Origin: Parapedobacter pyrenivorans_A
Lineage (GTDB): Bacteria; Bacteroidota; Bacteroidia; Sphingobacteriales; Sphingobacteriaceae
Length of the DNA stretch: 64,000 nucleotides
Reading direction: 5' to 3'
Assembly (NCBI RefSeq): GCF_041925275.1
Contig: NZ_JBHEUZ010000010.1
Coordinates: 132,661 to 196,660 of the forward strand
The position numbers were made by a program, and so were the translations under genes. This document shows, piece after piece, positions 42,676 through 49,842 of this stretch (position 1 is the stretch's first letter; the number at the start of each line of letters is the position of its first letter). The notes under the pieces were generated by a model that saw only the letters and a list, made by a program, of their open reading frames with translations, ran no database searches and was not told the origin of the DNA.

Positions 42676-43353
42676 TCAGTTGGCTTTCTTGAGGGGTCTT
42701 AACGGCGGCATGGCGTGGTCTTCCTCTTTCGGGGCCGGTATAGGTGCGGCGGGGGGTGCCACAGGCACCGTACGCGGTAACAGTATGTGCTCCAATGGAG
42801 CAACGTCCCTCAGCCCCACTGTCTCCATCAAACGTTCTCTCAACAACGCGTGGGTTATGGGTATCGGCTGGCCATACCCGAGGCTATCGGGGCCATCTAT
42901 GTAAAGCAGGTAGCGCTTGCGCTTAAGATCTAACGAGTCACGTGTCACTTTCCGTAAACTATCCATGTGCCGGGAAGTGGCTATTGAGTCGGCCTTCCGC
43001 TGTAGATTGTATTTTTCCTCCGTCGCTTTTTGGTCGGCCATGTTATATGCCTCCAATTGTTTCTCTATACCGGTGTACAGTGCCTTCATCAGTTTGGGCC
43101 GCGACGAATAGAACTCGACACTCCGTTCAAAAGTAACGGAATCTATGGCATACCGATTGAATATCGCGTCGTAATACGCATCCCGGTAGCGTCGAGCGGA
43201 ATCGGCGAGCATCGAAGCCAGCTGGCCATCCGCCAGGTGCATATCAAGTAGTACATTCCCCATCTGCTGCTGCGGCACCACGTCAGGTGGTATCTTGCGT
43301 CCACAGGCACCGCCTAAAAATAAAACCATCAGTACGATCGTCGTCAGCCGCAT
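42676..43353 (-). CDS. DUF4296 lipoprotein
   Basis: 225 residues with a lipobox (LMVLFLGGAC, lipidation Cys17). PPDVVPQQQMGNVLLDMHLA is the conserved start of DUF4296. The middle is a charged helix (EKQLEAYNMADQKATEEKYN), and the end is proline-rich (VPVAPPAAPIPAPK). Bacteroidota-specific and of unknown function. First gene of a leftward unit with mutS2 and the MgtC-like gene; a minus-strand -7 box TAAGTTTG is at 43454-43461, about 100 bp upstream. Confidence 0.85.
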   Translation of the reverse strand: MRLTTIVLMVLFLGGACGRKIPPDVVPQQQMGNVLLDMHLADGQLASMLADSARRYRDAYYDAIFNRYAIDSVTFERSVEFYSSRPKLMKALYTGIEKQLEAYNMADQKATEEKYNLQRKADSIATSRHMDSLRKVTRDSLDLKRKRYLLYIDGPDSLGYGQPIPITHALLRERLMETVGLRDVAPLEHILLPRTVPVAPPAAPIPAPKEEDHAMPPLRPLKKAN

Positions 43354-43419
43354 GTATTTACCTAACCTTCTTTAACTACATCACTACGATAAACTAACCG
43401 CCAATTCCAACACAACACC

Positions 43420-43451
43420 TTTGGCGGATACCCGTAGGTTTCGTAGTTTTG
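43420..43451 (+). promoter_or_regulatory. Promoter of yggS
   Basis: TTTG at 43420-43423, 20 nt, TAGTTTTG at 43444-43451, full consensus. It immediately precedes the duplicated leader sequence described below. Confidence 0.75.
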
Positions 43452-43453
43452 TG

Positions 43454-43461
43454 CAAACTTA
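43454..43461 (-). promoter_or_regulatory. -7 promoter box for DUF4296-mutS2
   Basis: Minus-strand TAAGTTTG next to the rightward yggS promoter, so the two promoters run outward and overlap the 18-nt duplicated sequence. The -33 match (ATTG) is imperfect. Confidence 0.45.
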
Positions 43462-43557
43462 GACAAATTGCTATTTAAATGCAATTTGTCGATCTCTCAT
43501 CTGCCATTGAGAGAAAGTTGAGGAAGATGAAACTTAGACAAATTGCTTCGCAGTTTG
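43455..43557 (+). repeat. Direct and inverted repeats in the yggS leader
   Basis: AAACTTAGACAAATTGCT occurs at 43455-43472 and again, identical, at 43530-43547. The first copy forms a perfect 10-bp hairpin GACAAATTGC / GCAATTTGTC (43462-43471, 43481-43490). The second copy can pair 8 bp, with one wobble, with GCAGTTTG (43550-43557), and it could alternatively pair with the first copy's partner strand. Between them TCTCTCA / TGAGAGA (43493-43499, 43508-43514) forms another hairpin. Confidence 0.7.
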
Positions 43558-43578
43558 CATAAACATTGTACTGTATTT

Positions 43579-44244
43579 ATGGATGTAGCCAATCAGATAA
43601 AAACCATTAGCGAGGAGTTAAACCGTTTAAATATCACCTTGGTGGCCGTCTCCAAGACCAAGCCATTAGACACGATTCAGGAGGCTTACGACGCCGGCCA
43701 GCGGATTTTCGGAGAGAACATCGTACAGGATTTGGTAGCGAAATACGATGCATTGCCCAAAGACATCCAATGGCATCTTATCGGTCACTTGCAAACCAAC
43801 AAGGTAAAATACATCGCGCCGTTCGTGGCGCTTATCCACTCGGTGGACAGTCTGAAGCTACTCAAGGAGATCAACAAGCAAGGGGCAAAAAACAATCGCG
43901 TCATCGACTGCCTGCTGCAAGTACACGTCGCGGCAGAAGATACCAAATTCGGGCTTGACCACGTGGAACTGATCGAACTGCTGCGATCGGAAGAATTAAC
44001 CGGGTTGGAGCACGTACGTATACGCGGGCTAATGGGTATCGCTACCAACACCCCGAACGAACGGGAAATAAAAGCAGAATTCAGCGAACTAAAATCGTTG
44101 TTTGACGGCGTTAAGGCCAGCTTTTTCAGGAAAACCGATCATTTCGACACCCTCTCCATGGGGATGTCGGCAGATTACAAGCTAGCTATCGAACATGGGT
44201 GTACCATGGTTCGGCTGGGAAGCACGCTTTTCGGTAATCGGTGA
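43579..44244 (+). CDS. YggS-family pyridoxal-phosphate homeostasis protein
   Basis: The start is taken at the ATG at 43579 (MDVANQIKTISEELNRLN); the longer frame begins inside the repeat leader. About 221 residues, a single alanine-racemase-type barrel. LVAVSKTKPLDTIQEAYDAG carries the PLP lysine, FGENIVQDLVAKYDAL follows, WHLIGHLQTNK is the family signature, and the C-terminal LSMGMSADYKLAIEHGCTMV binds the phosphate. It binds and stores PLP, buffering free cofactor; it has no proven enzymatic turnover. Confidence 0.93.
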   Translation: MDVANQIKTISEELNRLNITLVAVSKTKPLDTIQEAYDAGQRIFGENIVQDLVAKYDALPKDIQWHLIGHLQTNKVKYIAPFVALIHSVDSLKLLKEINKQGAKNNRVIDCLLQVHVAAEDTKFGLDHVELIELLRSEELTGLEHVRIRGLMGIATNTPNEREIKAEFSELKSLFDGVKASFFRKTDHFDTLSMGMSADYKLAIEHGCTMVRLGSTLFGNR

Positions 44245-44270
44245 TAAACGGGCCGGACAATTGAAGGCTA

Positions 44271-44741
44271 ATGGGCATGGAAACGACAACCCCTACTATA
44301 CGCAAAGCGATTGCTGCAGACTGTACGCAATTATTAGCGCTGGTTAAAGAATTGGCCGTTTATGAGCGTGCTCCCGATGAGGTGACCGTTAGCCTGGATG
44401 AATTTATCGACGCCGGCTTTGGCGCCAACCCCGTGTGGGAAGCATTCGTGGCCGAAGTGGACGGCCGCATCGTGGGGATGTCACTTTTTTATATCAGGTA
44501 CTCTACGTGGAAAGGCCGCCGGCTATACCTGGAAGATATCGTTGTGACCGAAGCCATGCGTGGCAGAGGCCTCGGCAAGCTGCTTTTTGAGGAGACCTGG
44601 AACCTGTGCAAAGCACGCAATTACAGCGGAATGGTCTGGCAGGTGCTCGAATGGAATGAGCCGGCCATCCGGTTCTACAAAAAATATGGAGCGACTTTTG
44701 ACGGTGAGTGGGTAAATGTATCCATCGCCGCTGGTCGTTAG
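44271..44741 (+). CDS. GNAT-family N-acetyltransferase
   Basis: 156 residues. PTIRKAIAADCTQLLALVKE and AVYERAPDEVTV, YLEDIVVTEAMRGRGLGKLL (acetyl-CoA-binding Q/RxxGxG loop) and WQVLEWNEPAIRFYKKYGA are the GNAT motifs, with a pattern close to diamine/spermidine N-acetyltransferases. Substrate inferred only. It lies 26 bp after yggS and is probably co-transcribed; the exact start could also be the ATG two codons further on. Confidence 0.9.
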   Translation: MGMETTTPTIRKAIAADCTQLLALVKELAVYERAPDEVTVSLDEFIDAGFGANPVWEAFVAEVDGRIVGMSLFYIRYSTWKGRRLYLEDIVVTEAMRGRGLGKLLFEETWNLCKARNYSGMVWQVLEWNEPAIRFYKKYGATFDGEWVNVSIAAGR

Positions 44742-44762
44742 TCATTGTATAATAGGAAAGGA

Positions 44763-45575
44763 ATGAAATTAAGCAAACTGTATATTTATGGCCTGATAGG
44801 TATCTTGTTAATGGAGGCCTGTCAGCTCAACACGGACAAGGAGAAAACACAGGCCGGGAAGCCAGCCGCGGACACCTTGGCTTACGCCTATGAAGATTAT
44901 ATCAAATACAGCAGCAACCTGATTAAGACCAGCGAGACAACCGATACGACTTTCTTTGCGGCATCGTACCCGGTGTTTGATGAGCCGACAGCTGATCGAT
45001 TTGTCCGAATGGCGCTCCTGGGCAATGACACCACGACAGTGGCCGAAGCTGCGGGCACATTTATAGGAGAATTTGATCGCTTCTTCGCTTCTGACCCGTT
45101 TCCCCGTGTATGGACCTCGGCGTCGCACGCGAAGGTGTATAGCATCACGCCTACGTATTTGGCATTGGCCATCCATGCGTCGTCCTATACCGGTGGTGCC
45201 CACGGCAATTATGCAACTATCTTCAAGCACTACGACCTACAGGCAAACGAGCCACTGGCCCTCGGCGATATCGTAAACCCCTCGTTCCAGAACGAGCTGA
45301 CGGCTGTAGCCGAGCGTTATTTCCGCAACCAGGAGAACCTTGGGGTCAACCAGCCGCTCGAAGGCACCTATTTCTTTGATGACGGACGTTTCAGCCTACC
45401 CGATAACTTTGCCCTCGAGTCCGATAGCATGCTGTTCCTTTATAACATCTACGAAATAAAGCCCTACGTAAACGGGCAGACGGAACTCCGTGTGCCTTAT
45501 GCCGATCTCGAACGGTTATTGACGGATCGTGCAAAACGCATCATCACTGAACTGAATACACCAATTGAACCTTAA
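44763..45575 (+). CDS. DUF3298/DUF4163 lipoprotein
   Basis: The ATG at 44763 opens a lipoprotein signal with lipobox LLMEAC (Cys20). An earlier TTG-started frame would add six residues. About 270 residues. The DUF4163 part (LIKTSETTDTTFFAASYPVF) and the DUF3298 part (SYTGGAHGNYATIFKHYDLQ, ALGDIVNPSF, FALESDSMLFLYNIYEIKPY) follow the RsiV-like arrangement. In Gram-positives such domains belong to lysozyme-sensing anti-sigma factors; here it is a stand-alone lipoprotein of unknown role. Its stop overlaps the lysC start by one base. Confidence 0.85.
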   Translation: MKLSKLYIYGLIGILLMEACQLNTDKEKTQAGKPAADTLAYAYEDYIKYSSNLIKTSETTDTTFFAASYPVFDEPTADRFVRMALLGNDTTTVAEAAGTFIGEFDRFFASDPFPRVWTSASHAKVYSITPTYLALAIHASSYTGGAHGNYATIFKHYDLQANEPLALGDIVNPSFQNELTAVAERYFRNQENLGVNQPLEGTYFFDDGRFSLPDNFALESDSMLFLYNIYEIKPYVNGQTELRVPYADLERLLTDRAKRIITELNTPIEP

Positions 45576-46837
45576 TGCAAGTATTTAAATTTGGCGGTGC
45601 ATCCGTCAAGGACGCCTCGGGCGTAGTGAATCTGGGCGCTATCGTTTCGGCACACAAAGACCATGCGCTGCTGATCGTCGTTTCTGCCATGGGCAAAACC
45701 ACCAATCTGCTTGAGCAGTTGGTGCGAAACCATGTAGACGGCTCGGAGACTGCGACCCACCTACTCGAAGAGACCAAGCACTACCACCATACGATCATTG
45801 AGGAGCTCTTTCCCGACAAAGACCATCCCGTCCATAACGAAGTGGCCAACCGATTCGTTGAAATCGAGTGGATACTGGAAGAACCGCCGATGGACCCCTA
45901 CGACTACCTATACGACCAAATCGTAGCCGTGGGCGAGCTTGTTTCCACCACCATTGTAAGCCACTATCTGCAAGCAATCGGGCTGAAAAGCAGGTGGCTG
46001 GACGCCCGCGATTATATCCTTACCGACAACACGCACCGCGAAGGCCGGGTTGATTGGCAGGTGACCGCTTCGCGCATACAGGCGCAACTGCCCCAATTAC
46101 TCGAAAGCCAATTGCTGGTAACGCAAGGATTCATTGGTTCCACATCCGAAAATTTCACCACCACATTGGGCCGCGAAGGGTCGGATTATTCAGCGGCCAT
46201 TTTCGCCGCTTGCCTCGGGGCGGAAAGCCTCACCATTTGGAAAGATGTACCGGGAGTGCTTAATGCGGACCCAAAATGGTTCGACCAAACGGAGCTTATT
46301 CCCGAATTATCCTATCTAGACGCCATTGAACTGACATATTACGGGGCTACGGTTATCCATCCGAAAACAATCAAACCATTACAGAATAAAAACATCCCCC
46401 TCTTCGTGAAATCATTTATTGATCTTGAAAATGGCGGAACACAGATCAAGGGCACCCATGAATCATTGCCGGTACCGTCGTTCATTTTCAAGGTAAACCA
46501 AGTACTGGTGTCTATTTTGCCCAAGGACTTCTCTTTCATTGTTGAAGATAACCTGAGCGATATATTCAGCCGTTTCCATGCACATAAAATCAAGGTAAAC
46601 ATGATGCACAACAGCGCCGTGAGTTTTTCGGTAAGCATAGACGACACGGGCAGTAATGTGGACGCCTTGCTTGGGGATCTCCAATCGCGGTATGACGTAC
46701 ATCACCAGAATGGATTGGAGTTGATTACCATACGCTACTATAACCAGCAAACCATCGACCGGGTACTGGTCGAAAAGGAAATCATCATGGAACTGAAAGA
46801 CAGTTATACCTGCCAGCTTTTGGTACGTAAACTGTAA
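45575..46837 (+). CDS. lysC: Aspartate kinase (monofunctional)
   Basis: 420 residues. MQVFKFGGASVKDASGV begins the amino-acid kinase domain. TTTLGREGSDYSAAIFA and DPKWFDQTELIPELSYLDAI are the aspartokinase signatures, followed by a C-terminal regulatory part with one or two ACT-like units (about 310-415). It phosphorylates aspartate, the first step towards lysine, threonine and methionine. It is shorter than class III LysC, which has a dedicated two-ACT tail. The ATG shares one base with the stop of the preceding gene. Confidence 0.94.
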   Translation: MQVFKFGGASVKDASGVVNLGAIVSAHKDHALLIVVSAMGKTTNLLEQLVRNHVDGSETATHLLEETKHYHHTIIEELFPDKDHPVHNEVANRFVEIEWILEEPPMDPYDYLYDQIVAVGELVSTTIVSHYLQAIGLKSRWLDARDYILTDNTHREGRVDWQVTASRIQAQLPQLLESQLLVTQGFIGSTSENFTTTLGREGSDYSAAIFAACLGAESLTIWKDVPGVLNADPKWFDQTELIPELSYLDAIELTYYGATVIHPKTIKPLQNKNIPLFVKSFIDLENGGTQIKGTHESLPVPSFIFKVNQVLVSILPKDFSFIVEDNLSDIFSRFHAHKIKVNMMHNSAVSFSVSIDDTGSNVDALLGDLQSRYDVHHQNGLELITIRYYNQQTIDRVLVEKEIIMELKDSYTCQLLVRKL

Positions 46838-46848
46838 TTGGAAACCCT

Positions 46849-46856
46849 TACCTTTG
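46849..46856 (+). promoter_or_regulatory. -7 promoter box abutting the thioredoxin-fold gene
   Basis: TACCTTTG ends 5 nt before the ATG at 46862. A leaderless or nearly leaderless transcript is possible. It lies 11 bp past the lysC stop. Confidence 0.45.
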
Positions 46857-46861
46857 TACAC

Positions 46862-47464
46862 ATGACAACACGAGCAAATCTCCTTACCACGCTTGCCGGC
46901 GTTATTTTTATCGCGTTGACGCAGGCTTGTGGCAACAGTGGAACCACCGCACAGTCGACCCATCAAACCACCGCGAGCGCGGCATCCGAACAGGCACACG
47001 CGGCCCCGGCCACTAACCACCCACCTGCCGTTTCCACGGAGCCGGCGGCATCCATTCCCGATTTCACGTTCCATATCCTGAAAAGCGGCATCCGCTTTAC
47101 GAAAGAAGACTTGGCCCAAACGGGAAACATCGTATTTATTCTGTTCGACCCCACATGCAGCCATTGCCAACACGAAGCCAACGATATCGGTAAGCATTAT
47201 GACCGTGTCAAAGACGCCAATTTTTACTTCGTATCGATGAACGATCCCGCCTTGATGGCATCCTTCCTTGACACGTGGGCAAAACCCCTCGTAGGCAAGG
47301 AAAACGTAGAGGTCCTCTATGACAGGGGTGGTGAGTTCATCAATAAATTCCATCTTCCGTCGCAATATCCCGCTACCTATGTCTACGGTACGGATGGTCA
47401 GTTGAAAGAATATTGGAATGGCGAACGCAATACCAACGAAATCATTGCAGCCATCAACAAATAG
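46862..47464 (+). CDS. Thioredoxin-fold (TlpA/AhpC-like) lipoprotein
   Basis: The ATG at 46862 starts a lipoprotein signal (lipobox LTQAC, Cys23). The long Ala/Thr/Pro-rich linker AQSTHQTTASAASEQAHAAP to about residue 63 leads into a thioredoxin-like domain whose active site is FDPTCSHCQHEA (Cys99-x-x-Cys102). Periplasmic, presumably anchored in the outer or inner membrane. Suitable for thiol-disulfide exchange with exported proteins. Partner unknown. Confidence 0.85.
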   Translation: MTTRANLLTTLAGVIFIALTQACGNSGTTAQSTHQTTASAASEQAHAAPATNHPPAVSTEPAASIPDFTFHILKSGIRFTKEDLAQTGNIVFILFDPTCSHCQHEANDIGKHYDRVKDANFYFVSMNDPALMASFLDTWAKPLVGKENVEVLYDRGGEFINKFHLPSQYPATYVYGTDGQLKEYWNGERNTNEIIAAINK

Positions 47465-47499
47465 CGGCTTCCTTTCGCGGTAAGACCGCCATAACTTGA

Positions 47500-48513
47500 A
47501 TGAACATGCTCAACGTCGCCATCAATGGGTTCGGCCGTATCGGTCGCAATACCCTACGGAACATCCTGCTCCGCAAGCTGGATGGAGTGGCTATCACGGC
47601 CATCAATGACCTCACGGATGTACCTACATTGGCTCATCTATTTAAATACGACTCGGTACATGGGCCTTATCCGGGCGACGTGCGGACCGATGGGGATCGA
47701 TTGGTCATCGATGGATACCCCGCTATCCGTATCGTACAGGAACAGGATCCCCTGCGGTTGCCTTGGAAATCGTTGGGCATAGAGGTCGTTATCGAATCAA
47801 CCGGCAAGTTCACGGCAAAGCAGCAAGCGGCAAACCATCTCGAAGCCGGTGCCAAACAGGTCATTATTTCTGCCCCTTCGGCAGACAAGGAAATCCCAAC
47901 GGTGGTGCTTGGGGTAAACGATGGCGAAATCGATCTCCGTGCCCCCATTTTATCCAATGCATCCTGTACCACCAACAACCTCGCACCATTAGTGAAGGTA
48001 TTGGATGACCACTGGGGTATTGTAGACGGCTATATCACCACCGTACACAGCATGACGGGCGACCAAAGCCTGCACGACCGCCCCCACCGGGACCTCCGGC
48101 GGGCACGTGCCGCCTCTGCCTCCATCATCCCTACCACTACCGGTGCCGCCAAAGCCATCACCAACGTATTCCCGCACCTCGAAGGTAAACTCGGCGGTGC
48201 AGGCATCCGCGTACCGGTGTTAAACGGTTCGCTCACCGACTTCACCTGTACCCTTCGGCAGCAGCCAACCGTGGCAGAAATCAATGCCGCTTTTAAAAAG
48301 GCTGCTGCGGGCAATCTCAGCCAGGTGTTGCAATACACGGAAGATCCAATCGTATCTGTCGATATCATCAATAGTCCATACTCGTGTGTATTCGACGCGC
48401 AATTGACATCGGTAGTGGGCGGATTGGTAAAAGTGGTTGGCTGGTATGACAACGAATATGGCTATTCGAACCGTCTAGTGGACTTATTGGCCAGACTGGC
48501 TGCCAACGGATAG
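47500..48513 (+). CDS. gap: Glyceraldehyde-3-phosphate dehydrogenase, type I
   Basis: 337 residues, standard length. NVAINGFGRIGRNTLRNI is the Rossmann start, SNASCTTNNLAPLVKVLDDH the catalytic site (Cys156), and HSMTGDQSLHDRPHRDLRRA the substrate-phosphate loop. It converts glyceraldehyde-3-phosphate, phosphate and NAD+ to 1,3-bisphosphoglycerate in glycolysis. Position 32 carries aspartate (NDL), as in NAD-specific enzymes. A terminator follows. Confidence 0.96.
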   Translation: MNMLNVAINGFGRIGRNTLRNILLRKLDGVAITAINDLTDVPTLAHLFKYDSVHGPYPGDVRTDGDRLVIDGYPAIRIVQEQDPLRLPWKSLGIEVVIESTGKFTAKQQAANHLEAGAKQVIISAPSADKEIPTVVLGVNDGEIDLRAPILSNASCTTNNLAPLVKVLDDHWGIVDGYITTVHSMTGDQSLHDRPHRDLRRARAASASIIPTTTGAAKAITNVFPHLEGKLGGAGIRVPVLNGSLTDFTCTLRQQPTVAEINAAFKKAAAGNLSQVLQYTEDPIVSVDIINSPYSCVFDAQLTSVVGGLVKVVGWYDNEYGYSNRLVDLLARLAANG

Positions 48514-48524
48514 GTCACAAAAAA

Positions 48525-48565
48525 GAGAATCCATCTTGCCTTAGGCGAGACGGACTCCTTTTTTT
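48525..48565 (+). terminator. Terminator after gap
   Basis: An imperfect hairpin (GAG-TCC-TCTTGCC opposite GGCGAGA-GGA-CTC, with a small bulge and one mismatch) is followed by TTTTTTT. It sits just before the convergent rplT operon end. Confidence 0.75.
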
Positions 48566-48596
48566 ACTAACAAAATCGATATCGGTTTTTAAAACG

Positions 48597-48941
48597 TTAT
48601 TTCACTGCATCAACAACGGCCTTGAAAGCCTCCGGATTGTTCATTGCCAAATCGGCAAGTACCTTGCGGTTCAAACCGATGTTTTTAGCATTCAACTTAC
48701 CGATCAACTGCGAGTAGGAGATTCCATGCTCGCGGGCACCGGCATTGATACGTTGTATCCACAACGCCCTAAATTCCCGTTTTTTGGTCTTGCGGTCGCG
48801 ATAAGCATACTGCAAACCTTTTTCTACTGTGTTTTTAGCAACGGTATAAACCTTGCTACGTGCCCCATAATAGCCCTTGGCCATCTTGAGGATTTTCTTG
48901 CGCCGTCTTCTCGACGCTACTGCATTAACCGAACGTGGCAT
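48597..48941 (-). CDS. rplT: 50S ribosomal protein L20
   Basis: 114 residues, very basic (MPRSVNAVASRRRRKKIL, then KGYYGARSKVYTVAKNTVEK and FRALWIQRINAGAREHGISY). Binds 23S rRNA early in large-subunit assembly. In enterobacteria L20 also represses its own operon; whether that happens here is unknown. Last gene of thrS-infC-rpmI-rplT. Confidence 0.98.
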   Translation of the reverse strand: MPRSVNAVASRRRRKKILKMAKGYYGARSKVYTVAKNTVEKGLQYAYRDRKTKKREFRALWIQRINAGAREHGISYSQLIGKLNAKNIGLNRKVLADLAMNNPEAFKAVVDAVK

Positions 48942-49027
48942 AAACTTTCAATTTTTGGTAGCAGGCGCCGTGTTTCGCAACGGACTTACAACCCAATACC
49001 CGGTTACTAATTACTAACTATTATGTA

Positions 49028-49228
49028 CTACTTCCCGATAGCGAGCATACGTTTCACGTTGCCCATATCGGCTTCAGACACTAAACCGGTCTGCGTCAGA
49101 TTGCGTTTCTGCTTGGTGCTTTTCTTCGTCAGGATGTGACTCTTAAAAGCGTGCTTCCGGGCAATCTTACCTGTTCCAGTAAGCTTGAAACGCTTTTTCG
49201 CACTGGAATTGGTTTTCACTTTTGGCAT
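49028..49228 (-). CDS. rpmI: 50S ribosomal protein L35
   Basis: 66 residues, basic: MPKVKTNSSAKKRFKLTGTG, then KIARKHAFKSHILTKKSTKQ. Standard bL35. It lies between infC and rplT in the operon. Confidence 0.98.
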   Translation of the reverse strand: MPKVKTNSSAKKRFKLTGTGKIARKHAFKSHILTKKSTKQKRNLTQTGLVSEADMGNVKRMLAIGK

Positions 49229-49260
49229 GATTACTAATTTTTATATCGACTTGTTAGTAT

Positions 49261-49830
49261 TTACTTTTTTGCGGCTGTTTTGGGAGCTACCGTAAGGAAC
49301 ATCCGCTTACCTTCCAATTTGGGAAGCAACTCCACCTTGCCATAGTCTTCGAGGGCTTGCGCAAAGCGCAGCAACAAAATTTCGCCTTGTTCCTTATACA
49401 CGATGGCACGGCCTTTGAAATGCACGTACGCCCGTACCTTCTCCCCTGCTTCCAAAAACTTTATCGCATGCTTGAGCTTGAATTCAAAGTCATGGTCGTT
49501 GGTGTTGGGGCCAAAGCGGATTTCTTTGATGACCGTTTGCTTCGCGTTGGCCTTGATTTCCTTCTGCTTCTTCTTCTGCTCGTAGATGAACTTGCTATAA
49601 TCAATGATTTTGCAGACAGGGGGCACCGCGTTTGGCGATATCTCTACCAAATCCAGCTCCAACCCATCGGCAAGCTCTAATGCCTTACGTGTGGGGTATA
49701 TCCCCTGCTCGATATTGTCGCCTACCAATCGTACCTCAGGTACCCTGATATTTTCATTGATACGGTGCTCCGGTTCCTTCTTCCTGAATGGCGGCCTCGG
49801 GCCTCTGAATCCTGGTCTTTTTAATGCCAA
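49261..49830 (-). CDS. infC: Translation initiation factor IF-3
   Basis: 189 residues. RINENIRVPEVRLVGDNIEQ GIYPTRKALELADGLELDLV is the N-domain, followed by a linker (KFIYEQKKKQKEIKANAKQT) and the C-domain (KEIRFGPNTNDHDFEFKLKH, EKVRAYVHFKGRAIVYKEQG). It prevents premature subunit joining and checks the start codon. The start is a TTG at 49830: the only codons between it and the thrS stop are TTA GTA GAT CAT, so no ATG/GTG is available. IF-3 genes often use rare starts in an autoregulatory loop. Confidence 0.96.
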   Translation of the reverse strand: MALKRPGFRGPRPPFRKKEPEHRINENIRVPEVRLVGDNIEQGIYPTRKALELADGLELDLVEISPNAVPPVCKIIDYSKFIYEQKKKQKEIKANAKQTVIKEIRFGPNTNDHDFEFKLKHAIKFLEAGEKVRAYVHFKGRAIVYKEQGEILLLRFAQALEDYGKVELLPKLEGKRMFLTVAPKTAAKK

Positions 49831-49842
49831 ATGATCTACTAA

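Noticed and set aside
46463..47365. 300-codon ORF opposite lysC and the thioredoxin-fold gene
   Set aside because: Spans two well-supported genes on the other strand and shows no motif.
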